Shown here: positions 44,890 through 54,040 of the stretch, one piece after another
How the letters are laid out: the number at the start of each line of letters is the position of its first letter
Position numbering within the stretch: position 1 is the stretch's first letter
The notes under the pieces: generated by a model
Database searches by the model: none
What the model saw: only the letters and a program-made list of their open reading frames with translations
What the model was told of the DNA's origin: nothing
NCBI RefSeq assembly: GCF_050749885.1
Contig: NZ_JBOIUB010000004.1
Location: 438,678 to 502,677, forward strand
Source of the DNA: Zooshikella sp050749885
Lineage (GTDB): Bacteria; Pseudomonadota; Gammaproteobacteria; Pseudomonadales; Zooshikellaceae
Reading direction: 5' to 3'
Length of the DNA stretch: 64,000 bases
Translations under genes and position numbers: made by a program

Positions 44890-45543
44890 ATGTCGCTGGG
44901 AGAAAAAGATCCAAACAGTTATTTAGTACCTGCTGAGCCAGTGATGACTGAACTTGTGATTAAAAAAAGTCGTTTTATATGTTGGATTTATCCCGTGGAA
45001 AATCGCCAGCAGGCGTTGGCTCAAGTGGTCACATTGACGGAACAGTACCCTGATGCACGCCATCATTGTTGGGCTTATATTGCAGGGCCTCCTGAGGGGG
45101 CTACTCAAATTGCTTGGAGTGATGCGGGAGAACCGCAAGGAACAGCAGGTAAGCCTATTTTAAATGTATTGCAACACCATGGTGTAGGAAATATTTTAGC
45201 AGTGGTGGTTCGTTACTTTGGTGGGATCAAACTGGGTGCTGGTGGTTTAGTTCGTGCGTACTCAGGAGCCACGCAAGCTGCAATGGAAGCGTTACAAACA
45301 ACACCTAAAGTAGCCACTGAAGAATTTGTCGTTGAGCTTGGGTATGACCAAGAATCTCGATTTAAAATGCTGATGCAGGAGTATGGCGTTGAATTGCTGG
45401 AAAGCACATATGGTGTGTCAGTGTGTTATACCTTATCTGTTCCTGTAAATGAGCTCAAGTCATTTGCAGAGCGTGTCACGAGCTTTTCCAAAGGCCAGCT
45501 TCAGCTGAAGCCAGCCACCATACCATTACCCAACAAATGTTGA
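44890..45543 (+). CDS. yigZ: YigZ/IMPACT-family protein
   Basis: This 217-residue protein has an N-terminal UPF0029/IMPACT domain with the hallmark RHHCWAY, SDAGEPQGTAGKPIL and RYFGGIKLGAGGLVRAYSGAT, and a C-terminal YigZ domain. Function is unclear; a link to translation or GCN2-like regulation is suggested for IMPACT relatives. ATG 44890 is used; GAGGGAG lies 12 bases before it, a long spacing. An ATACCC palindrome follows the stop. Confidence 0.87.
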   Translation: MSLGEKDPNSYLVPAEPVMTELVIKKSRFICWIYPVENRQQALAQVVTLTEQYPDARHHCWAYIAGPPEGATQIAWSDAGEPQGTAGKPILNVLQHHGVGNILAVVVRYFGGIKLGAGGLVRAYSGATQAAMEALQTTPKVATEEFVVELGYDQESRFKMLMQEYGVELLESTYGVSVCYTLSVPVNELKSFAERVTSFSKGQLQLKPATIPLPNKC

Positions 45544-45568
45544 ATACCCTTCGTAATATATGGGTATT
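45543..45568. repeat. ATACCC/GGGTAT palindrome copy after yigZ
   Basis: AATACCC and GGGTATT arms (7 bp) with a 12-nt centre that begins TTCGTAAT, like the consensus. It starts at the yigZ stop. Confidence 0.65.
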
Positions 45569-45612
45569 GAAAGAGGGTAATTGAGTTTTTTGTTAATAAT
45601 TATGTTTGCTGG

Positions 45613-46173
45613 TTATTGAATGAGTTCAAAGTACCTTGGTCCCCCTATAGTTGTATCCTGCCATTTAATGATGCCTACATCTTTTGCAAAGAATATATTT
45701 TCAACTCCACTATCATAGCAACGCTGTGGGCCAGTGAAAAAATGGATTTCGGTAACATCAAAAAAAGTGCCTGAAGAAATAGTTAACTCTGGGTAAAAAT
45801 TTTTAATTACAGTTCCTGCAGAGCACATTATTCCTGAATGGCTGTTTGTGGTACCTACTTCTGCATTGAAGTTAACGTAGACATTAGCTTCTTTTGTTTT
45901 ATCATTCCACATATATAGCTTTCCATCCTGGCTGGGACGAATCCATACTTTTTTACCCATTAAGCCAGGGAAACCTTCAAATAAGTACCAGCCATATCTT
46001 TCTTTAGAGACTGAAATATTTACATGTTCGCCAGTGTGCCCATTATTAACATATTCCATTCTCATGCCTGAGAATGCAGGCAGATAGTTTTCTGCAATAC
46101 TGGTACTTGGCTGAATAATGAAGCTGAGTATTGATACCACGGTTAGGATTAGAAATTTTGCCGTCCGTAACAT
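45613..46173 (-). CDS. Secreted protein of unknown function (186 residues)
   Basis: The signal peptide (about 1-26) is followed by a beta-rich domain of about 160 residues. Cys residues at GIMCSAG and PQRCYDS may form a disulfide. I do not recognise the family; nothing around it gives a role. AGGGAGG lies before the start, which confirms translation. It is alone on the minus strand between yigZ and the FSA gene. Confidence 0.65.
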   Translation of the reverse strand: MLRTAKFLILTVVSILSFIIQPSTSIAENYLPAFSGMRMEYVNNGHTGEHVNISVSKERYGWYLFEGFPGLMGKKVWIRPSQDGKLYMWNDKTKEANVYVNFNAEVGTTNSHSGIMCSAGTVIKNFYPELTISSGTFFDVTEIHFFTGPQRCYDSGVENIFFAKDVGIIKWQDTTIGGPRYFELIQ

Positions 46174-46504
46174 TTTTCTCCCTCCCTTACATAATTATTA
46201 TTTTTGATTAAACGTTATTATTATAAATCAATAGTTGTATTAAATTTTGAGGTGAGTCAAACGTCTATAATGGTATTATTGCTGAAGGAACTATAAATTT
46301 TAATAATACCTATATAGAAGCTGTTAATGTTATGTAGATTGATTTTTACATCAGAATAAAAATTATCGATATTGGGGGGAGTCAAATAGGTGGGTTACAC
46401 ATTATATTTATAACTCAGTGAAAGTTATCAGTACGCAAAAGTCGCTCAAGTGTATGAGCGACTATGAGGTTATGGCAGGGTAAAAGAGACTACAATATTA
46501 TTAC
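46174..46504. other. 330-bp AT-rich gap
   Basis: Apart from the terminator at its right end (46437-46462) I see no gene, repeat or regulatory site. Confidence 0.5.
46437..46462 (-). terminator. Terminator of the FSA-type aldolase gene
   Basis: GTCGCTCA / TGAGCGAC arms (8 bp) and a 6-nt loop, with a T-run after the hairpin in the minus direction, 43 bp past the stop of the aldolase gene. Confidence 0.75.
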
Positions 46505-47179
46505 TTAGCTTTCATAGGAAAGCTGATTTGGAAAAGCACTTTGCCAGTGCTCATTAAACTCATCTACGGCAATGTTTACTGCTGGGTGAGTATACATTGC
46601 CTGCATAATATCGCAGGGCAATGTAATTGCTTTGACGCCTTCTTCTAAAACAGATACCACTTGCTGCACACTTTTAAAACTGGCGGCCAGTATTTTACAG
46701 TTTATATTTGCTGTCGTAATGAGTTTTTGCAATTTAGAGACAACGCCAATGCCATCTCCCCCCATTTGTGCTATGCGATTAACATAAGGGGCTATGTAAT
46801 CTGCACCATTATGTGCAGCAAGCAAACCTTGTGCGGTTGTATAGATAGCTGTTGCGAGTACAGGAATATTATCCTTTTTGAGTGCTTTGATAGCAGCCAA
46901 TCCAGCTTCAGTCGCAGGAACTTTTACCACAATGTTATAAGGCAGGGAATGAAGCTTTTTGGCTTCAGAGATAATACCTTCAACGGAGGTGCTGATAGTT
47001 TGTACAAAAAAACGGCAGGGAGGTTCCAGTTGTGTGTTTAAGGTAGACAGTAAATGATTTACTCCACAGTTGGATTTGGCAAGAATTGATGGGTTAGTGG
47101 TAACACCTGATAATTTAATCTTCGTGTGTAAGCTGAGTATGTCTTCAATATCTGCGCTATCAAGGTAAAGCTCTACCAT
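46505..47179 (-). CDS. fsa: Fructose-6-phosphate aldolase / transaldolase-like (FSA/TalC)
   Basis: This 224-residue small transaldolase has the Schiff-base Lys86 in IVVKVPATEAG, LSGVTTNPSI near residue 25, and TAIYTTAQGLLAA. In E. coli, FsaA and TalC lie beside PflF/YbiW or PflD glycyl radical enzymes. This one is divergent from a glycyl-radical pair with a perfect FNR box between them, the same partnership. The substrate in that context is thought to be 1-deoxyfructose-6-phosphate rather than fructose-6-phosphate. Confidence 0.88.
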   Translation of the reverse strand: MVELYLDSADIEDILSLHTKIKLSGVTTNPSILAKSNCGVNHLLSTLNTQLEPPCRFFVQTISTSVEGIISEAKKLHSLPYNIVVKVPATEAGLAAIKALKKDNIPVLATAIYTTAQGLLAAHNGADYIAPYVNRIAQMGGDGIGVVSKLQKLITTANINCKILAASFKSVQQVVSVLEEGVKAITLPCDIMQAMYTHPAVNIAVDEFNEHWQSAFPNQLSYES

Positions 47180-47235
47180 AACACTAACTCCGTTGGTTGG
47201 TTCATTAAACTATACTCCACTTCTCATTACAAAGG

Positions 47236-47249
47236 TTGATATAAATCAA
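47236..47249. promoter_or_regulatory. Perfect FNR/Anr box
   Basis: TTGATATAAATCAA is an exact match to the FNR consensus TTGAT-N4-ATCAA. It sits 57 bp from the aldolase start on the minus strand and about 56 bp before the activase start on the plus strand, so it can serve both. It implies induction under low oxygen. Confidence 0.8.
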
Positions 47250-47304
47250 TACTGCTTTCGAACAAAAGTAATCTACTTTTGTTAAGTGAAATGTCGGTGT
47301 GGAA

Positions 47305-48231
47305 ATGAAAATGTCAGCTTCCCTCTTTTTTGATATGCAGCGTTTTTCAACTCATGATGGTGAAGGGATTAGAACCGTTTTGTTCTTAAAGGGGTGCCCT
47401 CTATCCTGTGTTTGGTGCCAAAATCCAGAAAGTCGAAGCCGCAACGTTGATCTTATGTATGATGCCGCTACTTGTATTGCAGGGTGTACCTTATGCCAAG
47501 ATTGCTGCAGTGCAATTACACGACATGGACCTGCTGATTTATTAATAGATCATCAACAAATTGATGAGTTCGATATAAAAAATTTAAAAACATGTTGTCC
47601 TGCCAAAGCCTTAAGAGTGACGGGTGAGCCTGTTGATATTCATACAGTCTGTGAACAATTAAAGCGTGACCAACCTTTTTATAAAACATCGGGTGGTGGT
47701 GTGACCTTTTCAGGAGGGGAACCGCTTATACACCCAAATGCTGTTTACGCTATTGCCCAAAAAATGCAGGAAGAAAACATTGATGTAGCCATTGAAACGA
47801 CATTACATGTCAGTTGGAGGAAAATTGAGAAAAATATTCCTGTTATTAATCAATGGCTGGTTGATTTAAAACACATGGATGACAATAAATTTAAACGTTG
47901 GACTGGTGGCACGTTATCACTCGTCAAAAATAATCTGATTAAACTGGCAGCTCAAGTTAAAGGATTAACAATTCGTGTCCCAGTGGTACCTGATTTTAAT
48001 GATACTATAGAGGAATTGGCATTAATTACTGATTTTGCTGCAACAATATCAAGTTGTAAGGCAATCCATTTTTTACCATACCATACGCTAGGTATTCAGA
48101 AATATAAAATGTTGGGATTACGCTATCAAGGAAAAGATAAATCATTGGATAATCCTGGGCTTTTACAAAAAGCGTGTGCGTATGCCGAGCATCATCCTTT
48201 AAAACCGCTTCAAACGTCAGTAAGAGGATAG
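47305..48231 (+). CDS. Glycyl-radical enzyme activase (PflA/PflC-like radical SAM)
   Basis: This 308-residue radical SAM protein has Cys31, Cys35 and Cys38 in GCPLSCVWCQNP for the SAM [4Fe-4S] cluster. A ferredoxin-like insert (CIAGCTLCQDC, CCPAKAL) for extra clusters is typical of the larger activases, not PflA. SGGGVTFSGGEPL is the SAM-binding strand. It abstracts H from the Gly of the partner enzyme downstream (2-bp gap). The start at 47305 is a guess; 47311 and GTG 47299 are in frame. Confidence 0.9.
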   Translation: MKMSASLFFDMQRFSTHDGEGIRTVLFLKGCPLSCVWCQNPESRSRNVDLMYDAATCIAGCTLCQDCCSAITRHGPADLLIDHQQIDEFDIKNLKTCCPAKALRVTGEPVDIHTVCEQLKRDQPFYKTSGGGVTFSGGEPLIHPNAVYAIAQKMQEENIDVAIETTLHVSWRKIEKNIPVINQWLVDLKHMDDNKFKRWTGGTLSLVKNNLIKLAAQVKGLTIRVPVVPDFNDTIEELALITDFAATISSCKAIHFLPYHTLGIQKYKMLGLRYQGKDKSLDNPGLLQKACAYAEHHPLKPLQTSVRG

Positions 48232-48233
48232 CT

Positions 48234-50663
48234 ATGAATCTTGACTATTTACCGTTGCGTATACAAAAACATAAAGATGCATTAATTAATATTATTAAAC
48301 CACCGATTTGTCCTGAACGAGCAGTGGCATATACACGGATTTATCAACAAAATCCTGCATTGCCTGTTACGACGAAGCGAGCCTTAGCATTAGCTGAACA
48401 TCTTGCGACGAGAACAATCTGGATTGATAATGATGAGTTAATTATTGGTAATCAGGCAAGCTATTTACGCGCAGCACCTATTTTTCCTGAATATACAGTT
48501 ACTTGGTTAGCGGATGAAATTGATGCGCTTGCAGATCGACCTGGTGCCGGGTTTTCATTGTCTGAAGAGAATAAAAATACCTTAAAAGATGTTATTTCCT
48601 TTTGGCAAGGTAAAACAGTACAAGACCAGTGTTATGCGGAATATAATGACGAACAAAAGGCCATATTAGATTCAGGTATTATTAAAGCCGAAGGTAATAT
48701 GACCTCTGGTGATGCACACCTTGCAATCAATAATGAAAAATTATTAGCAAAAGGCCTGGATGGGTTACTGGCAGACGTTAAACAACAAAAGCAGTTAGTC
48801 ACTCATAATGCTGATGATGAGCGTTTAGAGCGAGTGCATTTTTTAGAAGCGGTACATATCGTTATTGAGGCAGTACAAAGTCATATTGAACGATACGCAC
48901 AACTGGCTGCTGAAATGGCTCATCAGGAAACCCGGGCATTTAGAAAGCATGAGCTGAAAATCATAGCAGAAAACTGCTACCACATTGCTCATAGAAAACC
49001 AGAAACCTTTTGGCAGGCACTACAGTTGTGCTACTTTGTACAGCTTATTTTACAAATTGAGTCCAATGGCCATTCTGTTTCGTTTGGTCGAATGGATCAA
49101 TATTTATATCCCTTTTATAAAAAAGATATTGAGCAAAAAAAACAACTCACTCATGGTTTTGCATTAGAACTGCTGCAAAGCTGTTGGTTAAAATTATTAG
49201 AAGTGAACAAAATTCGTTCTGGAACGCATTCTAAGGCTTCGGCTGGAAGTCCTTTATATCAAAACGTCACCATTGGTGGGCAGCAGCTTGATCAGCAGGG
49301 TTCACCCATTGACGCCGTGAATAGTTTATCGTTTGCCATCTTAGAATCCTGTGGTCAGCTGCGTTCAACACAACCTAATTTAAGTGTACGTTATCACCAA
49401 AGCATCAGTCAGGATTTTCTTCTCAATTGTTTGGCGGTCGTTAAGTGTGGGTTTGGTATGCCTGCATTTAATAATGATGAAATTGTTATACCTGCATTTG
49501 TAGACTTAGGCGTAAGCCGTGAAGATGCCTACAACTATGCGGCCATTGGTTGTATTGAAACGGCAGTACCGGGTAAATGGGGCTATCGTTGTACAGGAAT
49601 GAGTTTTTTGAATTTTGCGCGTGTTTTATTAGCGGCTCTGGATGAAGGAAAGGATGCTACTACCCAGCAGGTATTTTTACCCCATGAAAAATCCCTTCAT
49701 AAAGGCAACTTTAAAAGCTTTGATGAGGTGATGGCCGCCTGGCAGCAGCAGGTTCAGTATTTTACACGACATTCGATTGCGATTGATGCCGTTGTTGATA
49801 CGGCATTAGAACAGTTAGCACCTGATATCTTTTGTTCGGCATTGGTTGATGACTGCATTAGTCGCGCTAAGTCTATAAAAGCGGGTGGTGCAGTATATGA
49901 CTGGGTATCAGGATTACAAGTGGGTATTGCGAACTTAGGCAACAGTTTAGCGGTATTGAAGCAACTTGTGTTTGATCAAGAAAAAGTTTCACAGCACGCT
50001 TTAGCTAAAGCACTGGCAGATAATTTTAGTGGTATTGAAGGTGAACAGTTACGCCAAGTGTTGATTAATTATGCCAGTAAATACGGGAATGATGACTGTG
50101 AAGTAGATACGTTATTGGTTGAAGCCTATGAAATGTATATTGATGAGTTAAAGCATCATAAAAATACCCGTTTTGGTCGGGGACCCATTGGCGGTGGGTA
50201 TTACGCAGGAACATCAAGCATCTCGGCGAATGTTCCTTTTGGTGCTAACACAATGGCGACACCAGATGGTCGTAAAGCGTATGCGCCCCTTGCGGAAGGT
50301 GCGAGTCCTGCTTCAGGCACTGATATTCATGGCCCTACAGCAGTGTATAGTTCAATTGCCAAACTACCTACGGATAAGATTTTAGGTGGGGTATTACTCA
50401 ACCAAAAATTAACACCAGGCACTTTGGAAACGGTTCAGGATTTTCATAAGTTATCTATGTTGATACGCACTTTTTTTTGTGTCTATAAAGGGTGGCATGT
50501 GCAATATAATATCGTTTCTCGCGAAACGTTGTTAGCGGCACAGGCTAATCCACAAGAATATCGTGATTTAGTGGTGCGTGTTGCAGGTTATTCAGCCTTT
50601 TTCACGGCATTATCCGTGGAAGCTCAAAATGACATTATTGCTCGTACGGAACATTGTTTGTAA
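48234..50663 (+). CDS. Glycyl radical enzyme (PflD/YbiW-type, C440, G785)
   Basis: This is an 809-residue pyruvate formate-lyase superfamily enzyme. The radical-bearing Gly785 is in RVAGYSAFF near the C-terminus, and the thiyl Cys440 is in AIGCIETAV. The Glu two residues after that Cys is the pattern of dehydratase/lyase-type enzymes, not PFL, which has a Cys pair. ATG 48234 has AAGAGGATAGC before it. The aldolase partner and DeoR regulator match PflD/YbiW modules, for which recent work proposes a 1,5-anhydroglucitol-6-phosphate lyase role. Specificity here is inference. Confidence 0.9.
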   Translation: MNLDYLPLRIQKHKDALINIIKPPICPERAVAYTRIYQQNPALPVTTKRALALAEHLATRTIWIDNDELIIGNQASYLRAAPIFPEYTVTWLADEIDALADRPGAGFSLSEENKNTLKDVISFWQGKTVQDQCYAEYNDEQKAILDSGIIKAEGNMTSGDAHLAINNEKLLAKGLDGLLADVKQQKQLVTHNADDERLERVHFLEAVHIVIEAVQSHIERYAQLAAEMAHQETRAFRKHELKIIAENCYHIAHRKPETFWQALQLCYFVQLILQIESNGHSVSFGRMDQYLYPFYKKDIEQKKQLTHGFALELLQSCWLKLLEVNKIRSGTHSKASAGSPLYQNVTIGGQQLDQQGSPIDAVNSLSFAILESCGQLRSTQPNLSVRYHQSISQDFLLNCLAVVKCGFGMPAFNNDEIVIPAFVDLGVSREDAYNYAAIGCIETAVPGKWGYRCTGMSFLNFARVLLAALDEGKDATTQQVFLPHEKSLHKGNFKSFDEVMAAWQQQVQYFTRHSIAIDAVVDTALEQLAPDIFCSALVDDCISRAKSIKAGGAVYDWVSGLQVGIANLGNSLAVLKQLVFDQEKVSQHALAKALADNFSGIEGEQLRQVLINYASKYGNDDCEVDTLLVEAYEMYIDELKHHKNTRFGRGPIGGGYYAGTSSISANVPFGANTMATPDGRKAYAPLAEGASPASGTDIHGPTAVYSSIAKLPTDKILGGVLLNQKLTPGTLETVQDFHKLSMLIRTFFCVYKGWHVQYNIVSRETLLAAQANPQEYRDLVVRVAGYSAFFTALSVEAQNDIIARTEHCL

Positions 50664-50767
50664 TATAAACTTTTCTAAAAGCATAGTGTGAATATTGTGG
50701 GTACAGGTTGTAGCTACATTTGGTAAATTCATCCATTTTGATGTTGAAATAATTTTTAAGGATCATT

Positions 50768-51508
50768 GTGAACGCGAGACACCTGGAAATTATCCACTTA
50801 GTTAATGAGCGTAAACGTTTAACTGTTAATGAACTGGCAGTGCACACAGGTGTTTCTGAGGTCACTATTCGTAGTGATCTTTCTTACCTTGAACAGCAAG
50901 AGCACTTAAAGCGTGTTCATGGTGGTGCTATTTCAATACAGACAGATGATGTTAATGAACGGCTGACGATTCATTTTGATGTAAAACAACGGCTGGTAGC
51001 TCGTGCAGCTGACTTGGTATTACCAGGGGAAACAGTCTTAATCGAAGGAGGAAGTGCCAATGCGCTGTTAGCCCAAGCATTAGCACAGCGTGGTGATGTT
51101 TCTATCATTACTCCCAGTGCTTATATTGCGCACTCGCTTAAAAATGATCATGTGGATGTTATTTTGTTGGGAGGCGTTTATCAGTCGCAAAGTGAGAGTT
51201 TAGTTGGACCGCTAACAAAACTGTGTATTGAGCATATTAATTTCAGTACGGCATTTATTGGTGTTGATGGTTTTCATCAAGATTCAGGTTTTACCAGTCG
51301 AAATATGATGCGTGCTGATGTAGTTCATACCATTTTAAAGAAAAAACAACGTAATATTATTCTAACCGATGCCAGTAAATTCGGTAAAATATGCCCAGCA
51401 ACACTAGGAAAAATAGATGATTTTGCAACAGTAATAACGAACCAGGGTATACCGGAAAGTGATATAGCGTGGTTTAAAAAGAAAAATATCGAATTAATTT
51501 TAGTCTGA
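50768..51508 (+). CDS. DeoR/GlpR-family transcriptional regulator
   Basis: This 246-residue regulator has the DeoR helix-turn-helix (about 1-55, LTVNELAVHTGVSEVTIRSDLSYLEQ) and a C-terminal sugar-phosphate-sensing domain with GGVY, FIGVDGFH and ILTDASKFGK. Such proteins respond to phosphorylated sugars, which supports a sugar-phosphate substrate for the adjacent glycyl radical enzyme. GTG start with AAGGATCATT upstream. 104 bp after the enzyme gene. It may regulate the module along with FNR. Confidence 0.87.
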   Translation: MNARHLEIIHLVNERKRLTVNELAVHTGVSEVTIRSDLSYLEQQEHLKRVHGGAISIQTDDVNERLTIHFDVKQRLVARAADLVLPGETVLIEGGSANALLAQALAQRGDVSIITPSAYIAHSLKNDHVDVILLGGVYQSQSESLVGPLTKLCIEHINFSTAFIGVDGFHQDSGFTSRNMMRADVVHTILKKKQRNIILTDASKFGKICPATLGKIDDFATVITNQGIPESDIAWFKKKNIELILV

Positions 51509-51637
51509 TAAAGCAGTTCAACATAAGTTATCCAACTGTTGTTTGCCATCAGTGTACACTAAAATACAATTGGTGTTCATTGAGTAATGCTTGACTGGTG
51601 AAGTTATGGGTATCGTAAGCAGGATATTTATAGTAAT

Positions 51638-51693
51638 ACTGTAGACACTTTTAAGAGGCCATAGCTCAATAGCCGCTTAAAAGTGTCTACAGT
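51638..51693. repeat. 18-bp perfect inverted repeat, 20-nt loop
   Basis: ACTGTAGACACTTTTAAG (51638-51655) and its exact reverse complement (51676-51693) flank 20 nt. It lies between convergent regulator and porin-like genes. No T-run, so not a classic terminator; it may be fused ends of an insertion element. Confidence 0.7.
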
Positions 51694-51747
51694 GTTATGG
51701 AGTTATAGTGTCATATATATTTAATTATTAAAAGCTATTTAATATCA

Positions 51748-52524
51748 TTAAAGAGACCAAACATAAGCAAAGCTTAAACCTAAAAGATATTGGTTTTTAT
51801 CTCCCTGATTATCTGTTACTGGACTGTCACTTGCGTCATCTAGAAGGCGTTGGTAGCTAAAAAAAGTATTCAATTGCCAATTATCGGAGAAAATATTCTT
51901 ATAAGAAAAGGTAAGTCCAACTCTATTCAAACCACTATCAGCATTAAATAAAGGTAGTCCTGACCGGTTTGCATCGTTATTATCAATACTAAAAAAACTA
52001 TCCATAAAATCGCTGCTTAAGTAATCAGCATTACCTTTAACTGTAAAATCACTATTTGTCATTGATACTTTATAACTTAAAAATGTTGAAGCAACATAAC
52101 CATGGTGCCCTGCTGTAATATCATGGTAATATTCAAGACCATATAACCATGGTAGTGAATTTCCTTGGATGAAAAAACCAACTTCTTTAGAACTATCTAC
52201 ATTTTTTAAAGCATCAACACGATCATCGTCTACATCTGAGCGTTCAGGTGTATAATGCAACATGGGGCCAAAGTGAATTGTACTGCTTTGTAAAATATTC
52301 CACTTTAAGCTATTACCTGAAAACTTTATGTAGTTAAAATTATCCCATTCATAGGATGCTTGTAGGATCGGAGTAGCTTCATAATCCTCAGAACCTATAT
52401 AATCTGGTACGCGAGCAACTCCAATACCCAAAGAAGCAGTGTCTGCAATAACGTATTTTGTATTTAAAAGGCACAAAAGGATTGAAAAGTATTTTAAATC
52501 TTTAGGCATGGTATATATACTCAT
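51748..52524 (-). CDS. MipA/OmpV-family outer membrane protein
   Basis: This 258-residue protein has a signal peptide (about 1-28, ending VIA) and the family opening GIGVARVPDYIGSEDYEATPIL. Alternating aromatic strands through to the terminal FAYVWSL give a beta-barrel ending close to the usual OM signal. Family members are scaffold or porin-like proteins. ATG 52524 is used; ATG 52509 is possible. The start lacks a strong RBS. Confidence 0.82.
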   Translation of the reverse strand: MSIYTMPKDLKYFSILLCLLNTKYVIADTASLGIGVARVPDYIGSEDYEATPILQASYEWDNFNYIKFSGNSLKWNILQSSTIHFGPMLHYTPERSDVDDDRVDALKNVDSSKEVGFFIQGNSLPWLYGLEYYHDITAGHHGYVASTFLSYKVSMTNSDFTVKGNADYLSSDFMDSFFSIDNNDANRSGLPLFNADSGLNRVGLTFSYKNIFSDNWQLNTFFSYQRLLDDASDSPVTDNQGDKNQYLLGLSFAYVWSL

Positions 52525-53146
52525 ATTAGTTTAACCGTCAAGATTATCTATGTTAAAAAGTGTGTTAGATAAGTAATGCTATATAATATAAGCATAAGGT
52601 TAACACTTGTTATTGTTAAGAGTGTGAACGATAAAAGGCAGAATGTTTATAGGTTTGTTAAAAATAAATGAAAAGGGTGTTAATTATAAATAGTGGTTTG
52701 CTATGTTGGTTGGGTTTAAAAGGTTGTGTGGTGAGATTTTATTTGTGTCTATTTGTTTTGTTGTTTTTGAGTAAGTAAATAAAGAAGTGACTTTTTAATT
52801 GTTAATGATAGGGTGTGCTAATTGTGGCTTTAATTGAGTTGTCACTAAAAATACTGTTCTAGGATGGCTTTTAAAAACAATGTCTGCTGACTTTGTATGA
52901 AATATAGTATATGTTTTAACTTAGAGTGTTGTGTTTGAATGCGGTACAGGTACCAAACAAAAGATCCTTGCAAATGATTAAGTCTGGATTACTTGATGGT
53001 GAGGTAGGGTGCTATCAGTCTTTTTTTAATGGAAATATCTCCTATGTAAAGATTGAACCGCGAATAATGTTAACTCATGGAGTTTATGTTACGTAGAAGA
53101 GTCTGAGTTTTATTGGGTTAATACCATTTTGAGGAATTTAAAATGT
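52525..53146. other. 620-bp gap without a gene
   Basis: AT-rich DNA upstream of the porin-like gene. I see no intact frame. It leads into a transposase remnant at 53147, so part may be decayed insertion sequence. Confidence 0.5.
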
Positions 53147-53329
53147 GCATTACGCAGTACGTACCATACAATTCGGCCTAAGTACGCATAACGTTATCTT
53201 GCAGAGTTTCAGTATCGATTTAATCAACAGTTTAATTTAAAAGATTTTATACCAAGACTTGCCTACGTTGCACTGAGAACGTCTGCGCTACCAGGAAAAT
53301 TGCTGAGGATAGCTTGGGGTGAGTTATAA
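53147..53329 (+). pseudogene. IS1595-family (ISXO2-like) transposase C-terminal remnant
   Basis: Translated in one frame this gives STYHTIRPKYA, a stop, then RYLAEFQYRFNQQFNLKD and RLAYVALRTSALPGKLL. This matches the C-terminus of IS1595/ISXO2-type transposases, which run TYH...KY..RYLAEFQYRFNRRF and ALRT.P. The in-frame TAA at 53189-53191 and lack of the N-terminal part mark it as decayed. Confidence 0.8.
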
Positions 53330-53488
53330 TTAGGTAAAGTTTTAAGTTCCTATACCCAACGTTAGTGAAAGTTAAGATTAATCAATACCCGTTTAAAATT
53401 TTTTTTAATTTAGCTTGATAACTTAAAAATTCTATCTATCAAGAATTAACTGATATACTTCTTAATAAAGTAATTGAGAGAGGTATAC

Positions 53489-53920
53489 ATGACACCTCCC
53501 ACTGAATCTGAATGGAAGGAAATTGCTTTTGATATACCAGCAATATTTGCCTTTCATGAATTTTATGGCAAGACCCATGATGAAGCCATAGAAGCTATAT
53601 ATAAGAACCCAGTTGAGCGTGCATTTGACCTGGGCCATATGGCAAAAAAACCATTCCAATACTACATGCTGGCTTATCAAGATTATGTCTTAGCCAATAA
53701 ATTTAAACCAGATAACGAAAAAGCATCCTATGCTTGTTTCTTTGCTATTTTTTGTTCTATCGCTGAACATAAGCCAGATTACTTACAACCTATTTTAAGT
53801 AAGGTGATTAAACTTGTTACTTATATTGCTAACAATCAGCAAGCATTAAATCTAACAGATGAAGCCTTTGGTGATTTTAGCGGATTACTAAACATTGCAT
53901 TGGGTAACTTAAAAAAATAA
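53489..53920 (+). CDS. Orphan protein of 143 residues between two transposase remnants
   Basis: I do not recognise this soluble-looking helical protein (MTPPTESEWKEIAFDIP). It has no signal or membrane helix. AGAGAGGTATAC precedes ATG 53489; an in-frame TTG at 53474 is weaker. Its position between IS1595 and IS3 remnants suggests horizontal arrival. The size and helical Glu/Lys-rich make-up are like many immunity proteins, but that is guesswork. Confidence 0.6.
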   Translation: MTPPTESEWKEIAFDIPAIFAFHEFYGKTHDEAIEAIYKNPVERAFDLGHMAKKPFQYYMLAYQDYVLANKFKPDNEKASYACFFAIFCSIAEHKPDYLQPILSKVIKLVTYIANNQQALNLTDEAFGDFSGLLNIALGNLKK

Positions 53921-54040
53921 ACACTATAGTGCTTATTGTTATATCATGACATAATATTTTAACAAGTGAGTATATAGTTAGTTTATTAAAGTCTATGTCA
54001 AAAGTACTGAGGCTGATAAATATTTCAAGATCATATAATT

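Noticed and set aside
48234..50663. Pyruvate formate-lyase
   Set aside because: PFL has two adjacent active-site Cys; here one Cys precedes Ile-Glu, as in dehydratase/lyase-type glycyl radical enzymes.
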